Assembly (NCBI RefSeq): GCF_034190915.1
Contig: NW_026947507.1
Span: forward strand, 36,047,501 to 36,111,500
Direction of reading: 5' to 3'
From: Cavia porcellus
Taxonomy: Eukaryota; Chordata; Mammalia; Rodentia; Caviidae
DNA length: 64,000 nt
The position numbers and the translations under genes were made by a program. Positions 44,820 to 56,965 of the stretch are shown here, one piece after another. The number at the start of each line of letters is the position of its first letter. Position 1 is the first letter of the stretch. Below the pieces are notes generated by a model that saw only the letters and a list, made by a program, of their open reading frames with translations, did no database searches and was not told the origin of the DNA.

Positions 44820-44820
<1 letters not shown>
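43265..44820. other. Noncoding DNA with a MIR-like trace and one unassigned open frame
   Basis: 43,930-44,080 is MIR/L2-like (TTTAATCCTCTCAGCACCTC, ATTACCCACTTTTACAGGTGGGG). A minus-strand frame of 156 codons at 44,149-44,619 contains one hydrophobic stretch (FSPVICYFLLLSMLMSVLMV). I recognise no family and no splice sites that fit, so it is not called a gene. Confidence 0.4.

Positions 44821-44872
<52 letters not shown>
44821..44872. repeat. (TC)n microsatellite
   Basis: About 52 bases of TC with one TTT interruption. Likely polymorphic. Confidence 0.97.
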
Positions 44873-44875
<3 letters not shown>

Positions 44876-45079
44876 CCCCACTGCACTGCCTATGCTCTCA
44901 CAGGAGGTGTGTTGTGTTCATCTTCATCTCTGAATGCTGGGGAGGGACAGGTCGGCCACCTTCATGTAGCTGACACTATTTTTAACGCTATCTATCCGTG
45001 CTTTATCTACACTGTCCTACATCACTGAGGCCACCGCTGGTTTCTAATTCCTTGTCCTCTGTGATTAGTGATTAGGGGT

Positions 45080-45760
45080 GTTTTGTCCATTTTCTGTTGC
45101 TATAACAGAATACCCAAATCTGGGTGCTTCTGTAGACTGATAGTACTAGAGGCCAAAAGCCCAAGAACAGGGAGATCCATCAGTTTGTCTTTTGGTGAGC
45201 ACCCACTTCCCCAACCGGCTAGGTGACAACATGCTGGAGAATTAGAAAGGGGATTCTCATTGGCAGAAGACAGAGACCATGTGGTGAGACAGGAAGTCAG
45301 AGGAAGACTGGGGGGCCGGGCTTGCTCTTTTGTCTTCCCTCTCAGTGCTGGGGAGTGAACCCAAGGCTACTGCACAGAACTCCAACCTTAGCCCTCTTTT
45401 TAATTTTGAGACCAAGGGCTTGCTACTTTAAGTAGTTCAGGAGGGGCTTGAATTTGTGATCCTCCTGCCTCAGCCTCCCAGAGTGCTGGAGTAGGGGCAC
45501 GCACCACCAAGGCTGGCTCAGCCTTGCTCTTTCATTACAATTTGCTCTCACTCCACGGGGCCAGCACTAAGCCCTCCCAAGGGCAGGTCTTCAGTGTCCT
45601 ACGCACCACCTACGAGGCCCAGCTCCTAAAGGTCCCAGTGCCCCTGTCATGGGCACCATGTCCAGCACAGAAACTCTTGGGGGACAAACCCCGACCATAC
45701 CACGGGGCAAATTCTCCTTCCAGGTATGGCCAGCCCTGCCTGAGGGGTAGCCAAGTAGGA
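45080..45760 (+). repeat. MaLR LTR, split by a dimeric SINE
   Basis: Left part GTCCATTTTCTGTTGCTATAAC, AGAATACCCAAATCTGG and ACCATGTGGTGAGACAGGAAG. Right part from 45,534, CTCACTCCACGGGGCCAGC and the following C-rich text, resembles the MaLR 3' half. The SINE at 45,331-45,523 separates them. Confidence 0.7.
45331..45523 (-). repeat. B1+ID-type dimeric SINE, reverse, with target-site duplication
   Basis: ID half CAGTGCTGGGGAGTGAACCC, a TTTTTAATTTTGAGACC linker, B1 half TGTGATCCTCCTGCCTCAGC and GCACGCACCACCAAGGCTGG. CTTGCTCTTT repeats at 45,321-45,330 and 45,524-45,533. Confidence 0.93.
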
Positions 45761-45764
45761 ATGT

Positions 45765-46770
45765 AGGACAGAAGCTTCGGAAAGCCAGCCACCAACTCTG
45801 CTACGACAGGAAAAAAAGGCGCTTCTGTGACAGATGTTTTTAACAATGACATGAACTCATTTAACAAAAGCTAAGTCATGTTCTTTAGACTCTGTTGAAG
45901 AAGACGAGGCTGTCTGTTACCTATTTTAGAAAGACTGCCATAAAAAGTGATTAAAAGGAGTTTGAATATGTAAATAGGCAAGGTTCAGCTCTCTGGACGA
46001 GGGGTGTAGGAATAGCTCGTCCCCAAGTGTGATACAATGGCATCGCCACTTTGCTTATCACAATTTAAAAACAAATCAACCTCCTGACTCCAAGCCCTGG
46101 GTCAGTTCTGTAATAGACCACGCTAAGGTCCCCAGGTCCCACCGGAAGCTTATCATAGGAGGCAGACAGAGTGTCCCCTGTGCCATGTGACCTTGAGAAG
46201 CTGTGACAACTCCAGTTACTTCATTTGGGGTCTGATGCCTTCTTCACCTCTCCCACCTGGCTCGGGCTGCAGCCACAGGTTTGTCACCAGCCCTAGGTCC
46301 TCTCCAGTCTCTGTTGCTGCAGACGTCCTGAGCTCCTTCTGCCTGGGAAGAGTTAAGGCTTCAACACTTCACAAAGGAGCCAAGGGCTTGCAGGTTCCAC
46401 TGCAGCATTAAGTAAGAGTTTGTAACAGGCAGAGTCCCTGCAGCACTGCAAGCGGCAATTTTCCATAGAACAGGAAGTTTTCTGAGCTCCCAGAGCCTGC
46501 CGGGCAATGCTGGGTCTGCACACACTGTGGGCAGGACAGGAAGGACACTGAACCCTGGACCTTTTTCCTAACACCTTTTAAATCGGGCATTTGCTGCCTG
46601 TGGGGCATGAAAGGATGTCTATGACCTTTTAGGAGCAAACCTCTAGGACTTGGATTCTATCTCACACTGATGGTGCCAATGCTCCTGGAGTTCAAGCTAG
46701 AAAAACTGCCCCCAGGAGCTCAAAAGTGCTAACAGTAGAATTTATTTACCTGCTATCTGAAGCCCAGCCA
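45765..46770. other. Unique noncoding DNA
   Basis: 45,830-46,080 is AT-leaning and repeat-free and may be conserved (GTGATTAAAAGGAGTTTG, CTTATCACAATTTAAAAAC). No coding pattern. Confidence 0.35.
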
Positions 46771-46774
46771 GGGT

Positions 46775-47010
46775 GCTGTGATTAAACACACAAATCTGAG
46801 AGCCAGGTAGCTGAATTCAAATCATATCCAAATTTGAATTGTGGTTTTATCACTCACCAGCTGTGTGATCGTGGGCCTGCTGCTTAACCTAACCTATTTG
46901 TGTCTTGGTTTCCTCATCTGTAAAATAAAGATGATAATGGCTGTGAAGAATACGACCAGCTAATATTGTTACTAGTGCTTGAAGCCATGTCTGGCACAGG
47001 GCCGTGTGTG
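46775..47010 (+). repeat. MIR SINE, near full length
   Basis: GAGAGCCAGGTAGCTGAATTC, TATCACTCACCAGCTGTGTGATC, GTGGGCCTGCTGCTTAACC, TTCCTCATCTGTAAAATAAAG and CATGTCTGGCACAGGGCC in order: the tRNA-related part, core and tail of MIR. Confidence 0.95.
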
Positions 47011-47014
47011 CTAA

Positions 47015-48065
47015 ATAAAACAAAAATCATCAGCAAAGGCAGAGATTGAAAAGATGTGGCATTTTCAAGAAATGTTATGCAGGCTCAAAGGCACGGGCTG
47101 ACTCTTATTTCACCCCCAACTCCTCACCCCCAGAGGTGGCAATTCCTGAATGGGGCTGTAGGGAGGAGTGCATGAAGGGTTAAACCCTGAGTGCACAGAA
47201 AAACAAGTTCCATCTGGTCCCTGGGACAAAGCGACAGCCTGCAAAGCCCCCAACCCGGGCTCTTGCTCAAAGGACACATTGCTTTTTAAAATTCCAACTT
47301 GTGGCTGCCTCCGATCTATAAATCAACCAGCTCTCCACACCCTAGAGCTCCCAGCAGGATTTGCAAATGGCAGCAACACAGTCGTGTTCTGAGAATAGGC
47401 GCAGGAAGTCACTCTCCACCCATGGTACCTGGTCCCTCACGCTTCATCTCTGGCTGCCCTTCAAGGAGGACACTGTTCTCCCCTCGACAAAGAGGAAAAG
47501 CGGGACAGAGCGTGTGAGCAAGGCGAGGCGGAGGTGCAAGGACTTTGCTTTAGATGCCCAACCTCTGGAACTCTCCCCGGGGCTCAGCTCAGTCCCCAGC
47601 TTTGTTCATAGGTGCAACCGCACAAATGAAGATACTCTCCTATCTCTCCCACACCAAGACTGGGATCCATCTTTGGATACCAGGCTGGGAGTGGGAAAGG
47701 CTGCTTCATGAGAGCCATGGAACACTGCCAGCAGGTTAGGGGACCCTAACCAGAGAAGCAGGGTCTGTATCTAAGGCAGCTTACACCCCAGCATCCACTC
47801 TAGGACTTGGGGCCCTCCTCATATGGAAAGCAAGGAGTCAGGATGAGGGCAGGCAGCTTCCTGGGGCCCCTGCTAGTGTCCTGGCCTTGGCTTCCACCGC
47901 CCTAGGCACGTGTACGGAGGAGAACACTGAATCCAGCACGAGTGTTCACCCCACAGAGCAGGCAAGTAATTCACAAAAAGTTGGGCAATTCAAAGTTACG
48001 GTTTCCACAGCAACCAGCACTCAGACCATTTGGGGAGCTGAAGCCTTTTCCTCTTAGCGTTCACT
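47015..48065. other. Unique noncoding DNA
   Basis: Overlapping plus frames at 47,168-47,739 have no family motif. Confidence 0.4.
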
Positions 48066-48069
48066 TTTT

Positions 48070-48960
48070 TCTTCCCCAAATAGCATTTTTTCCTTATTAT
48101 TAAAGTAATACATGTCTATTGGAAAACATATGGAAATTACAGACAAGTGTAAAAGAGAAAATAAAAATCACCCTCAATCCTACCACTCAAGGTGCTCCAA
48201 TGCTAACATTTTAATGCATTCTCTATTTGTCTAGTTTTTTATTTTTGCATGCATAAAAAGATACAATTTTTGAAAAGCAGAACTAGAATGAAATTACTGT
48301 TTTATCATATGGTTTCTTTCACTTAAAATATATTGTAAGACTTCCTATTAGCCTTAAATGTTCTGTGAGAACATGATTTTTAGTGGCTTTATGTACTTTT
48401 TCAGATGGATAGAATCTATTCTGCTTAACCAGGGTATTATTGAGCATTTGGCTGGTTTTCCTTTTTTTCCTGCTATTTTAATTTATATTACAATGAACAT
48501 CCTTTTACATAAATTTTTGTGTCTCTGATTAAGTAATCTGAGTGGAATAAATTCCTAGAACTAAAATTACTGTCCAACCACAGTGGATATCTAATGGTCT
48601 TGGTACCCATTATTAAATCACCTTCCAGAAAGGCTGAAGAAATGGATACTTCTACCTGTAACACACCCTCTTTTAAAAAAAAAAAGGCACAAGCTGCCAT
48701 CTGGTTACATAAAGTCTATATCATTGTTAAAATTTCTATTTGAAAATTATAAATAGAATTGAGTCCCCCCACCCATATTTGTAATGAACTTTCTTCTTTC
48801 TACAATCACCTGTTAACATTCTGTAATTTCTTTTCCTCGCCAGAGTTCATCTTTTCTTATTGACTTCTGAGAGCTCTTCATGCATGAAGATAATGATGCT
48901 TTGTGTACTTGTGACACATATGTTCTCTCAGTTTGTCATTGGGTTTTAGTTTTGTTTGTG
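48070..48960 (-). repeat. Old L1 fragment, reverse
   Basis: ATTAAAGTAATACATGTCTATTG, CCTCAATCCTACCACTCAAGG, ATTACAATGAACATCCTTTTAC, GAATAAATTCCTAGAACTAA and CACCTTCCAGAAAGG are the reverse-oriented words of old L1M elements. Heavily diverged. Confidence 0.75.
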
Positions 48961-51900
48961 GCTTTTTTTTTTTTGTAGCACAGAAGTTTCAAATATCGTT
49001 GCAACTTACATCTGCCCCCCTTTTTATGGGTCTGCTGTTTGATCTTTCACTGAGGCAGACCACCCCTACCCTGAGATAAACAATGACCTGGTTGTTGCTC
49101 TTTTTGTCTGCAGTGGAGAGGCTTGGGTAAACGTCCACAGCACCTGTGGTTCAGGCAGAGGTACAGTTGGTCATTTCCTTCCCCTCTGGTCCTGAAGCAA
49201 CAGCCCAGGAGGCTGAGTCAGGAGTGACTGCCAAGCAGATGCAAGAGCTGATCTGTCTGCTGCTCCCACCTGTCTGCTCTCAGCTTTGCAGGCATCTTTC
49301 CACGGGGCCCTGGAATGTTGCTGGTGAACGGAAGAGATGAACAGGAGGAGGGAATAGCTGTTCCACGATTACTCTCTGAGAAAGGTACAGATCACGTGGC
49401 CTTGGCTCCCCATTTGAGGTGGGAGTGGTGGAGGTTGGGGAGCCCCAGATGTGTGGAGAGCTGGCAAGCAGCTTCCTGCATAGCGCAGTGGAAATCCAGG
49501 GCTCGGATTCCAAACCTGGAATTACCGTCATTCCACTTGCAAGATGAGCTGCCAGAGGCAGTTTTGCTGGCACTGCACATTGCCCAAGATGAGGTTTTCA
49601 TAAAGAGGATGCGCTGGGGACAGAAGAAGCCCAGGGTGTCTTCTCCTTAAGTTGCAAATCTTCTCTTTAACCCATCCAAGGGCCACTAGAGTCAAAGCAC
49701 CAGGCAGGATGGCATGATCCCAAACAAAGGGCAATTACATTGGGATTCCCCTCGGGGATGAGACACAGTTCACCAGCCCTCTGTCCGGCCTCGGCATCCT
49801 ATTTCAACCCAGCCCTCAAATTTTCAACAAGGTTTACTGAGTGTCTTTTTCCTGCAGGGTCCAGACTCCAGCCTATATGTCCATTCCTCATTTCCCCTTC
49901 ATTTCAACCTCCCCTTCCCCTAACATATCCACGAGGCACTGTTTTGCCTCAGCTGTCATGTGGCAAGGCTACACTGGTCACCTAGGTGGCTGAGATTATC
50001 CATCGCCCCTGAACACCATCACTACCACCATAATTGTGTTGTCAACTGAACAATTCCACCCTTAGCTGTGGGCTTTGTATCCACAATCTCTTAAAAATCT
50101 CCATACAGTAATCCTCATTAAACAAGAAGTGCCTACTGCGTGACAGACTCTGTCCTAGGGCTTGGGGCAAACCAGTGAGTGAATCAGGTGAAGAGTCTTG
50201 AACTTGTGCAGCTTATATTATATGGGTGAGAATGGACAAAACAAATAAGCAAAACATAATGCATGGAGATTAGACAGTGATAAATCAGTGGGAAGAAGCT
50301 GAGAAAGTTGAAGGGCCCAGGGCTGTCAGAGCTGGGACCTGCAAAAGGCCCTTGAGGATGTGAGCTTTAAGGATCTGAAGGGAGTGAGGCTAGGGCCGTG
50401 CAGATACAGAGAGGGAGTGACCCAGGGAGAGGCAGCTGCTGGTGCACAAGCCCCAAGCATGCCTGCTCAGGATACACCAAAGAGGCTGGGAAGCCAGGTG
50501 ATGCAGGGAGGAAAGAGCCCGAGGTGTTGGGGTCAAAGGCTGGATCCTGTGGGGACTGAAGGCCACTGCCACACTTTGGCTTTTACTCTAGGGAGCTAGA
50601 GGAACTGGAAGACTTCAAGCAGGGGCCGGAGGAGATGTGACCTGCACATGAAGGCTCCCCGGGTGCTAGACTGGGGGTTAGCACGCACAGAGGTAGACAG
50701 AAGACCAGGTAGGAGGTTGTGACTGCAATCCAGGGCCAGAGGGTGGTGGCACCTGTGCATACACACCCCCCAGATGAAGTGGTACCAATGAGCAAGAAAG
50801 AGCAGGGATGAGGCTCGCCTGCTGGGTGTGACCCTTGAAACAGATTCATAACCCATGCTAAATTGAGCGAAAGCCACCCAGAGCAGGTCCCAAAGCTGTG
50901 CCCCTGCTGGTCTGTGCCAACCAGACCGTCTCTCACACTCGGACTCATCCTTCAGCCCGCAGGGTCTGCAGACCAAGGCGGGCAGCGCTCACCGTCCAGA
51001 ATGCTGAGCTCTCAGACTCAGGGAGTGCGCGTGGTTCCAGGAACCCTTGGGCAATGTGGGGACTGTAGGTGCATTTTTCAAAAGCTTTTCAGTCTAGGTG
51101 GTGGGTGAGAGGCATTCTCAGGGCCAGTGCGGCCTCCACATGCCTATTTTCCTCTGCCCAGCTGTCCTATCCTGCCCATGTACCTCACTTCGGGGACATT
51201 TGCATCTTTATAGCAGGAGCAATTGGAAACTGGCAAAGGGGTGCAGAAGTGTGCACCCTAATCCAAATCACTGTGTCTTCGCTATGGGGTAGGTCGCCAT
51301 TGTTCCGTGGCCTCTGTGCCGCCTTCCAGCCTGGGAGGCCCCGGCTGCGCAGCAGGTGCTCCGGTCCCTGATGACGGTCCCCTAGCTCCCTCTGGTGTTT
51401 ATGCTTCCAACTGCAGCCCCACAAGCAGGCAGAAAGCCGCCTTTGCCCAGGGTCAGCTTCTCCTGGGTGGCGACAAGTCCGGAGAATCCAGGTTGGGAGG
51501 TCAAAAGTCCTAAGGCATCTCTTGGCTCCACCTTGGGTTAGGGGTCCCGACCAAATCCATGTGAAAAAAAAGACAGTTCCCATTTGTGCACCCTCTGCAC
51601 CCCCACCTCTGGGTGCCACGTCTCCCTAGGCTAAATCACTTGACAATGTACAGCCACCATTAGCCCACCTGTGAAGGGAAGGCGGAGCCAAAGGAACCCC
51701 ACAAGCCTCCCCTTCCCTGTGCTGCCTCCAGGGCCCGGTCGTGTCCATTGGAAGCCATCTCAGACCATTTGGGGCACACGCCAGTTTGCCCTTTTCCTGG
51801 CAGGAAGCAGGACAGCAGAGACGACTGTTAGGTAAGGGCTTCAGAGTCTACCCAGACCTCAGTTCAGATTCTGACTCTGTTGCTGTTAGGTGGCTTCAAG

Positions 51901-52760
51901 ATTATGATAAATTTAATGTTCCAGAGGGCTTAGCATAGAGCCCAGCCACAGGGGAACAGCCAGTAATGCCACCACGCCGTAACTGCTTGCAGAAGAATGG
52001 CGCTGGGCAGGGAAAAGAGCACAATGTAGACGCCAGAGGATCCAGGCTCTAAAATCATCACCGGCATAACGCGTCTGTCTGACAGAGCAAATGAACATTT
52101 GCTGGGCTGTGATGAGACTCCAATTCAGTTCTGTGGACCTCAAATTCCACACCGTGGACAGAGACCAATGCCTGCTGATTGGTCTGGCTGGATTGGTGGG
52201 AGATGAGACCACAAAAGCACAGATGCTGTACAGTAGAAAGGACAATCGTGACAGGCCAAGTGTTTGAAGTCATGGTGCTCACTCTGTTATGGCCAAGAGA
52301 TTGAACCCCATTACCCTGCACTCAGCTCTGTGTTGTGGCGTGGACATCCTCTCAGGGGAGCCACCAGTTTCTTGCTGGTCTCTCCAGCGCACAGGCATCT
52401 CTGCCCTCCATGGGTTTACATTCTACTGGAAATTCAGACAAAAAGCTGACACGAGGGGCAGGAGTGGGTGGCTTTCTGCCCACTCCAAGTAGTGACAGAA
52501 ATGCCCAGTTAAGGGGACAGTGGCTGCCCAGGACAGCTGGCCTCTAACTGGGCAGAGACGTACAGTGTTGCCAAGGCTTTACACAGTGAGGAACAGGAGG
52601 CAGGAGTCAGAGTGGCAGATGAGGGTCACTACTGCATGACCCAGCTGAGGGACATTTGGGAGAAGGCAAGACCGTGAGAACAGGGGGACCCTTCAGTGGC
52701 TGCCAAGGAAGGGGGTTAGGGAGGGGTGCCGAGGCAGGGCACACAGGATCCACAGGAGAG
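48961..52760. other. Mostly unique noncoding DNA with old repeat traces
   Basis: 50,100-50,340 resembles an ancient L2-type segment (GTGCAGCTTATATTATATGGGTG, GTGATAAATCAGTGGG). 51,830-51,960 is MIR-like (TCAGATTCTGACTCTGTTGC). Many short overlapping frames on both strands match nothing known. Confidence 0.35.
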
Positions 52761-52764
52761 AGGA

Positions 52765-53020
52765 ACTACCATATGTCATGGCGGTACACGTGTCATTACA
52801 CACTGTCAGAATTACAGAGTGCTCAGCACCCAGAGGGAACCCAGGGTCAACTCTGGGTGACAGTGGTATCAGTGTATCTCCATCAGCCCTGCAAATGAAA
52901 CCGCTGCAGTGGGGGATGGTAGTGGGGGAGGCTGTGTCTAAGAGCAGAAGCACCTGGGGACTCGTATTTTCTGTTTAATTTCACTGTGAACAGAAAACTG
53001 CTATTTAAAAAAAAGGAAGG
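52765..53020 (+). repeat. L1 3' UTR-like fragment
   Basis: GGCGGTACACGTGTCATTAC, GGGGGATGGTAGTGGGGGAGG, TTAATTTCACTGTGAACAG and AAAACTGCTATTTAAAAA have the same layout as the L1 tail at 18,070-18,262. Confidence 0.65.
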
Positions 53021-53050
53021 AAGGAAGAAAAGAGAAAGAAAAATGAAAGT

Positions 53051-53203
53051 CTACCCAGGCGTGGCAGTAAACATTTACAATCCCAGCACTCAGGAGACTG
53101 AGGCAGGAAAGTCGCCATGAGCTGAAGTTGGAGGCCAGCCTGGACTACAGAGTGAGTTCAAGCCCACCTGGAAGGCACAGCGAGACCCTGTCTCAAAAAA
53201 AAT
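53051..53203 (+). repeat. B1 SINE
   Basis: CAGGCGTGGCAGTAAACATTTAC, AATCCCAGCACTCAGGAGAC, ACAGCGAGACCCTGTCTC. Confidence 0.95.
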
Positions 53204-53492
53204 CTACTAACCAGAAATAATTTCCTTTGCCCAGTGATTTCCTCATTTGTGAAAGGGAGACAGGAGCACCTGCTCTGCCCCCCACCACAATCACAGGCCG
53301 ACTGCGCGGTGTGGGGTGCCCTCGTGTGTGGGGAGAGACACACCCTGGAGCCAGATGCAAAAACAGTCCCTGCTGCACCCCATTCTCCCATCAAGAGGGC
53401 TGTGGACCCCTCATAGAGTTTCCCAACCCCACCGCCTCTCTCCTTCACCCCTAATTGCGCAAGTTTTAATAAATACTCGACTTAACACTTTC

Positions 53493-53640
53493 GGGAGGAG
53501 GGGCTGAGACACGGTTTCACTATGTAGCGCAGCGTGCCTTGAACTCATTATGTAGCCCAGGCCGGCCTCAAATTCACTTTGATCCTCCTGCCTCAGCCTC
53601 CTGGGTACTGGATCACAGGTGTGGGCCGCTGTGCTTGGTT
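53493..53640 (-). repeat. B1 SINE, reverse
   Basis: GAGACACGGTTTCACTATGTAG, ATTATGTAGCCCAGGCCGGCC, CTGCCTCAGCCTCCTGGGTAC. Confidence 0.95.
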
Positions 53641-53644
53641 ATAA

Positions 53645-54985
53645 AATACTTTTTTTGAAAGTCTGCAAGATTTCTTCCAAATTCTTTAGACCGCCACATT
53701 CTTTCCTTGGCAACAGGTCACTGTAGCACCCAAGAGCATTTGTCCCTCTGAACGCTTGCTGCTTCAAGGGCCAGCTGCTGTTTTAAACTCGGGGAAGACT
53801 TTGCTGACACCCTGCCGACTGACTGCTGGGAACAGATCCCAGACATGTGAGGAGCCCCACACAGACATTTGCCAAACGGGCTTTTGAAAACCCGAATGCG
53901 AACCCCTTGAACTCTCTCCCTCTTTTTCTCTCTCTCTCTCAGGTCTCCATACTCCCCTCAGCGGGGCGGCCCACACAGATTTTTCAAAGCAACCCCATCT
54001 GATCTGAGACACATCTGGAACCGCTTCCCCAGCCCTTGACTGCGAGCCTCCTCCAACAGCGATCAGAGGCTGGATAGGAGCAGGGAGCAATTCGGCTGGC
54101 CCAGCCTCCAAGGCTCCCTTACACCGGCCAGCGGCCAGCGCCACTGCTTTAGTCCAAGGCTCTTGGGCAGCCAGAAGCACTGCAAAGGCGGGGCAGCACT
54201 GAGCACCTTGGTGGGAGAGAGCTGGGGATAGTGAGCCGGGCCTGGAGGTGAAGACCAAGACGCTTCCTAATGAGGCCGCCATAGAAGGAGGCCTCAGTCA
54301 CCAGAGTGCGGAGTCCATTCCTCCACAGCTGCCCCTCGCTTATGGGAATGAATGCACTCTGTCATGAAACTCGCAGGGCTCTGTCATGTTTCTGTCCCCA
54401 GAGCACAGAGCAAAGCCCCGTGAATGAATGGATGACTGCGCTCACAGATGCATGAGCCCAGCATGAGCCTCAGGGACTGCTGGGGTGGACTCCGAGAGGG
54501 CAGCAGGGGACAGGCAAAGGCACAGAGGGCACCCTGCTGCTGTGCAGGACTTGGGCCAGCGTGACCCTGGGCAGCGCCCCTCCTCTGTCATCACAGGTGG
54601 ACCCTGCTCCGAGGACGGTGACATCCGCCACAGGAAATTTCTTTGTAACCTGATTCGCCTCACTTTCCTTTCACCTGGTCCTGCCGCGCCGAGGCATCAC
54701 TGGTAACAGGTGGCCGAGGCAGCCTGGGCCGGGTGGGAGACACAGCTGGTGACATTAGCAGACGTGGGCCACCTGAGCTAAGGAGCCAGGGACACGGGGC
54801 AGCGCCTCCTAGACGCGTCCTCCCAGGGGTGGGGGTGCTCTCTTCACCTGGCTTCCAGACCTGGCTCTGTAGTCACCCCCAGCTTCACCCCCAGCTTCAC
54901 CCCCACGCCACGCACTGAGCTCCCACACAGGCCTCCCAGAGCCTCAGAGCCCCATCTGCCCTCCAGATAAAAAGCTGCGAATCAG
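53645..54985. other. Unique noncoding DNA
   Basis: A CTCTCTCCCTCTTTTTCTCTCTC pyrimidine run is at about 53,911-53,940. CCCCCAGCTTCA repeats at 54,876-54,900. The 172-codon minus frame at 53,764-54,282 has no recognisable domain. Confidence 0.4.
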
Positions 54986-54989
54986 TCAC

Positions 54990-55182
54990 TCAGCTGGTGG
55001 CACACGCCTGTAATCCCAGCACTCCTAGCAGGCTGAGACAGGAGAGGACGACAAGTTTGAGCCCAGCCTGGACAACTTTAGCAAGACCCTCTCTCAAAAA
55101 GTAATTTTAAAAAGGGGCCTGGGGGAGTAGTGCAGTGCGAAGGCCCTGGTTCAATCCCCACCACTGCAAAAAAACAAACAAA
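54990..55182 (+). repeat. B1+ID-type dimeric SINE
   Basis: CAGCTGGTGGCACACGCCTG, GACAACTTTAGCAAGACCC, TCTCAAAAAGTAATTTTAAAAAG linker, GGGCCTGGGGGAGTAGTGC and GGTTCAATCCCCACCACTGC. Confidence 0.94.
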
Positions 55183-55189
55183 AGCTCTG

Positions 55190-55870
55190 GTCGGGCATGC
55201 GGTGGACACACGCCTTGAATTCTTCCCAAAGCCATCACTTGGTGTGTTGGTGATGCCAGCCCTGTCTGGATTCCACCTTCTAACCCTCCCTCTGTCCTGC
55301 TAGAACAGTGCCAGAGAATTTGCCAAACCTGTGGCTTCTGCGTCTACCTTCGGTGCCTGAGCCTGGAGCCACCCCTCCCCGCTGCCCCCTGCCCCCTGCA
55401 CCCCACTCCCTGCCTCAGGGGGAGCCCCTCATAGCTCTGCCACCAGCCATCCAGATGCCACCTGCACCCTCTCCCCCCCCCCCAGCAGATGGCGCTGCTG
55501 GCTGAGAGCGGCTCACAGGGCCCTGCTGGGGACATCCCACTCAGGCAGGCAGGGACCAAGACAGAACTTCCTGGCCACTTGCCACAGCCCCCCACTGATC
55601 TTTGCAGGTTCTTTGGGGTGCCCACCTTGACTCCGGCCAGGCCTGTGACACCCACCGGAACCTCCTCCGAGGAGCCGGTTCCAGCAGGTTATCGCCTCCC
55701 TCTGCTCTGTTCCTGTGCCCCCCCATCCTCTGGTCCCATCCGGCAGCACCCAAATATTCTCCGAGGTCGCTTTGCTCTTGGCAGCCAGCGCAGCCCACAG
55801 TGTCCCCATCTCACTTCTTCCCCTGTCCCCTCATTCAGGTCACAAATGACTCGCTGATGGTTAGGTACCA
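55190..55870. other. Unique C-rich noncoding DNA
   Basis: Proline-rich frames reflect C-rich composition. A C-run lies at about 55,473-55,483. Confidence 0.4.
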
Positions 55871-55874
55871 CTCG

Positions 55875-56048
55875 TTTTTTGGTTTTGTTTTTGTATTTTT
55901 GTGGCACTGGGGACTGAACCCAGGGCTTCCTAAGTGAACTACATCCCAGCCCCTTTTTTATTTTTTATTTTGAGACAGGGTCTCACAAAATTACCCAGAC
56001 TGGTCTCAAACTTGCAACCCTCCTGTCTCAGCCTCCTAGACTGCTGGT
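55875..56048 (-). repeat. B1+ID-type dimeric SINE, reverse
   Basis: GTGGCACTGGGGACTGAACCC, GTGAACTACATCCCAGCCCC, TTTTTTATTTTTTATTTTGAGAC linker, CAGGGTCTCACAAAATTACCC, CTGTCTCAGCCTCCTAGACTGC. Confidence 0.95.
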
Positions 56049-56270
56049 CTGACGGAAGTGAGCTGTCTTCTGTCTGACCTGATGTCTCTGGCTGGCTATT
56101 GGTGACAAGGCCTCATCTCCCAAAGTGAGAGGTTTCCTCATAGAGGCCACCCTGCCCAGGCGGACACTGAGGATCAAACTCCAGGCCTCCATCCCTTCCT
56201 TCTCTTGTGGCGTCTGACAGGCCTGCTCCTCAGGCAGCTGCCTCTGGGCGCCTGTAGAAAGCCCCGCTGC

Positions 56271-56447
56271 TGTGCTAGGTGTTTCCCACACCTGTAATCC
56301 CAGCACTGGGAATGCTGAGAATGGAAGATTGCAAAGTCAACCCCAATACCAGCAATTGAGTGACTTAGTGAAATCCTGTCTTGAAATAGAAAATAAAAGG
56401 GCTGGGGGTGTAGCTCAGGGCAAAGACCCTGGGTTCAGCACCCAATA
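56271..56447 (+). repeat. B1+ID-type dimeric SINE
   Basis: GTGCTAGGTGTTTCCCACACC, GAGTGACTTAGTGAAATCCTG, AAATAGAAAATAAAAGGGC linker, TGGGGGTGTAGCTCAGGGC, GGTTCAGCACCCAATACTGG. Confidence 0.94.
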
Positions 56448-56850
56448 CTGGGGTGTGTATGTGTGCCACTTTTGTTGGCCCTATAAACCTAGTGTTTCCT
56501 TGTGTCCCTCTTGGGTGAAGGGCCATTTCTCGGGTTACTGAGGCTCCCTGGAACTGCCCAGTGACAGCCCTGGCTGTGACCTGACTGTGGCCAGGTCACT
56601 CCCATGTAACTGTGTCCCCTTCACTCCCATGTCCTGTTTCGATAACAAGTCCTAGGTCCTCTTCTTTCACCTACTCATCCCATCCTAGAAATCTGAGGGT
56701 CACACACACCCTCCTCCTTCAGTACCCCACAGTCACCGTCCACGGATGCCACCCCCAGAGTCTGGACTGCTGGCTCCCCTCCCATCCTTTCTTCCCCCTG
56801 CTGCTGTCCTCTGGGAGTGCAAATCCCAGCTTGTTCTATGCCCAAGGCAA

Positions 56851-56965
56851 TGATCCTGTGATGGTGCATGCCTGTGATCCCAAGACTTGAGAGGCTGAGG
56901 CAGGAGGACCACTATGAGTTTGAGGCCAGCCTCAGCTATACAGTGAGACCCCATCTCAAAGCCAC
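56851..56965 (+). repeat. B1 SINE
   Basis: GTGATGGTGCATGCCTGTGATCC, GAGAGGCTGAGGCAGGAGG, CAGTGAGACCCCATCTC. Confidence 0.94.

Noticed and set aside
49146..49650. Possible exon pair on the plus strand
   Set aside because: Open frames without consensus splice pairs or recognised protein similarity.
53764..54282. 172-codon minus-strand open frame
   Set aside because: No motif, with an ERERE-type run from a pyrimidine tract. Likely chance.
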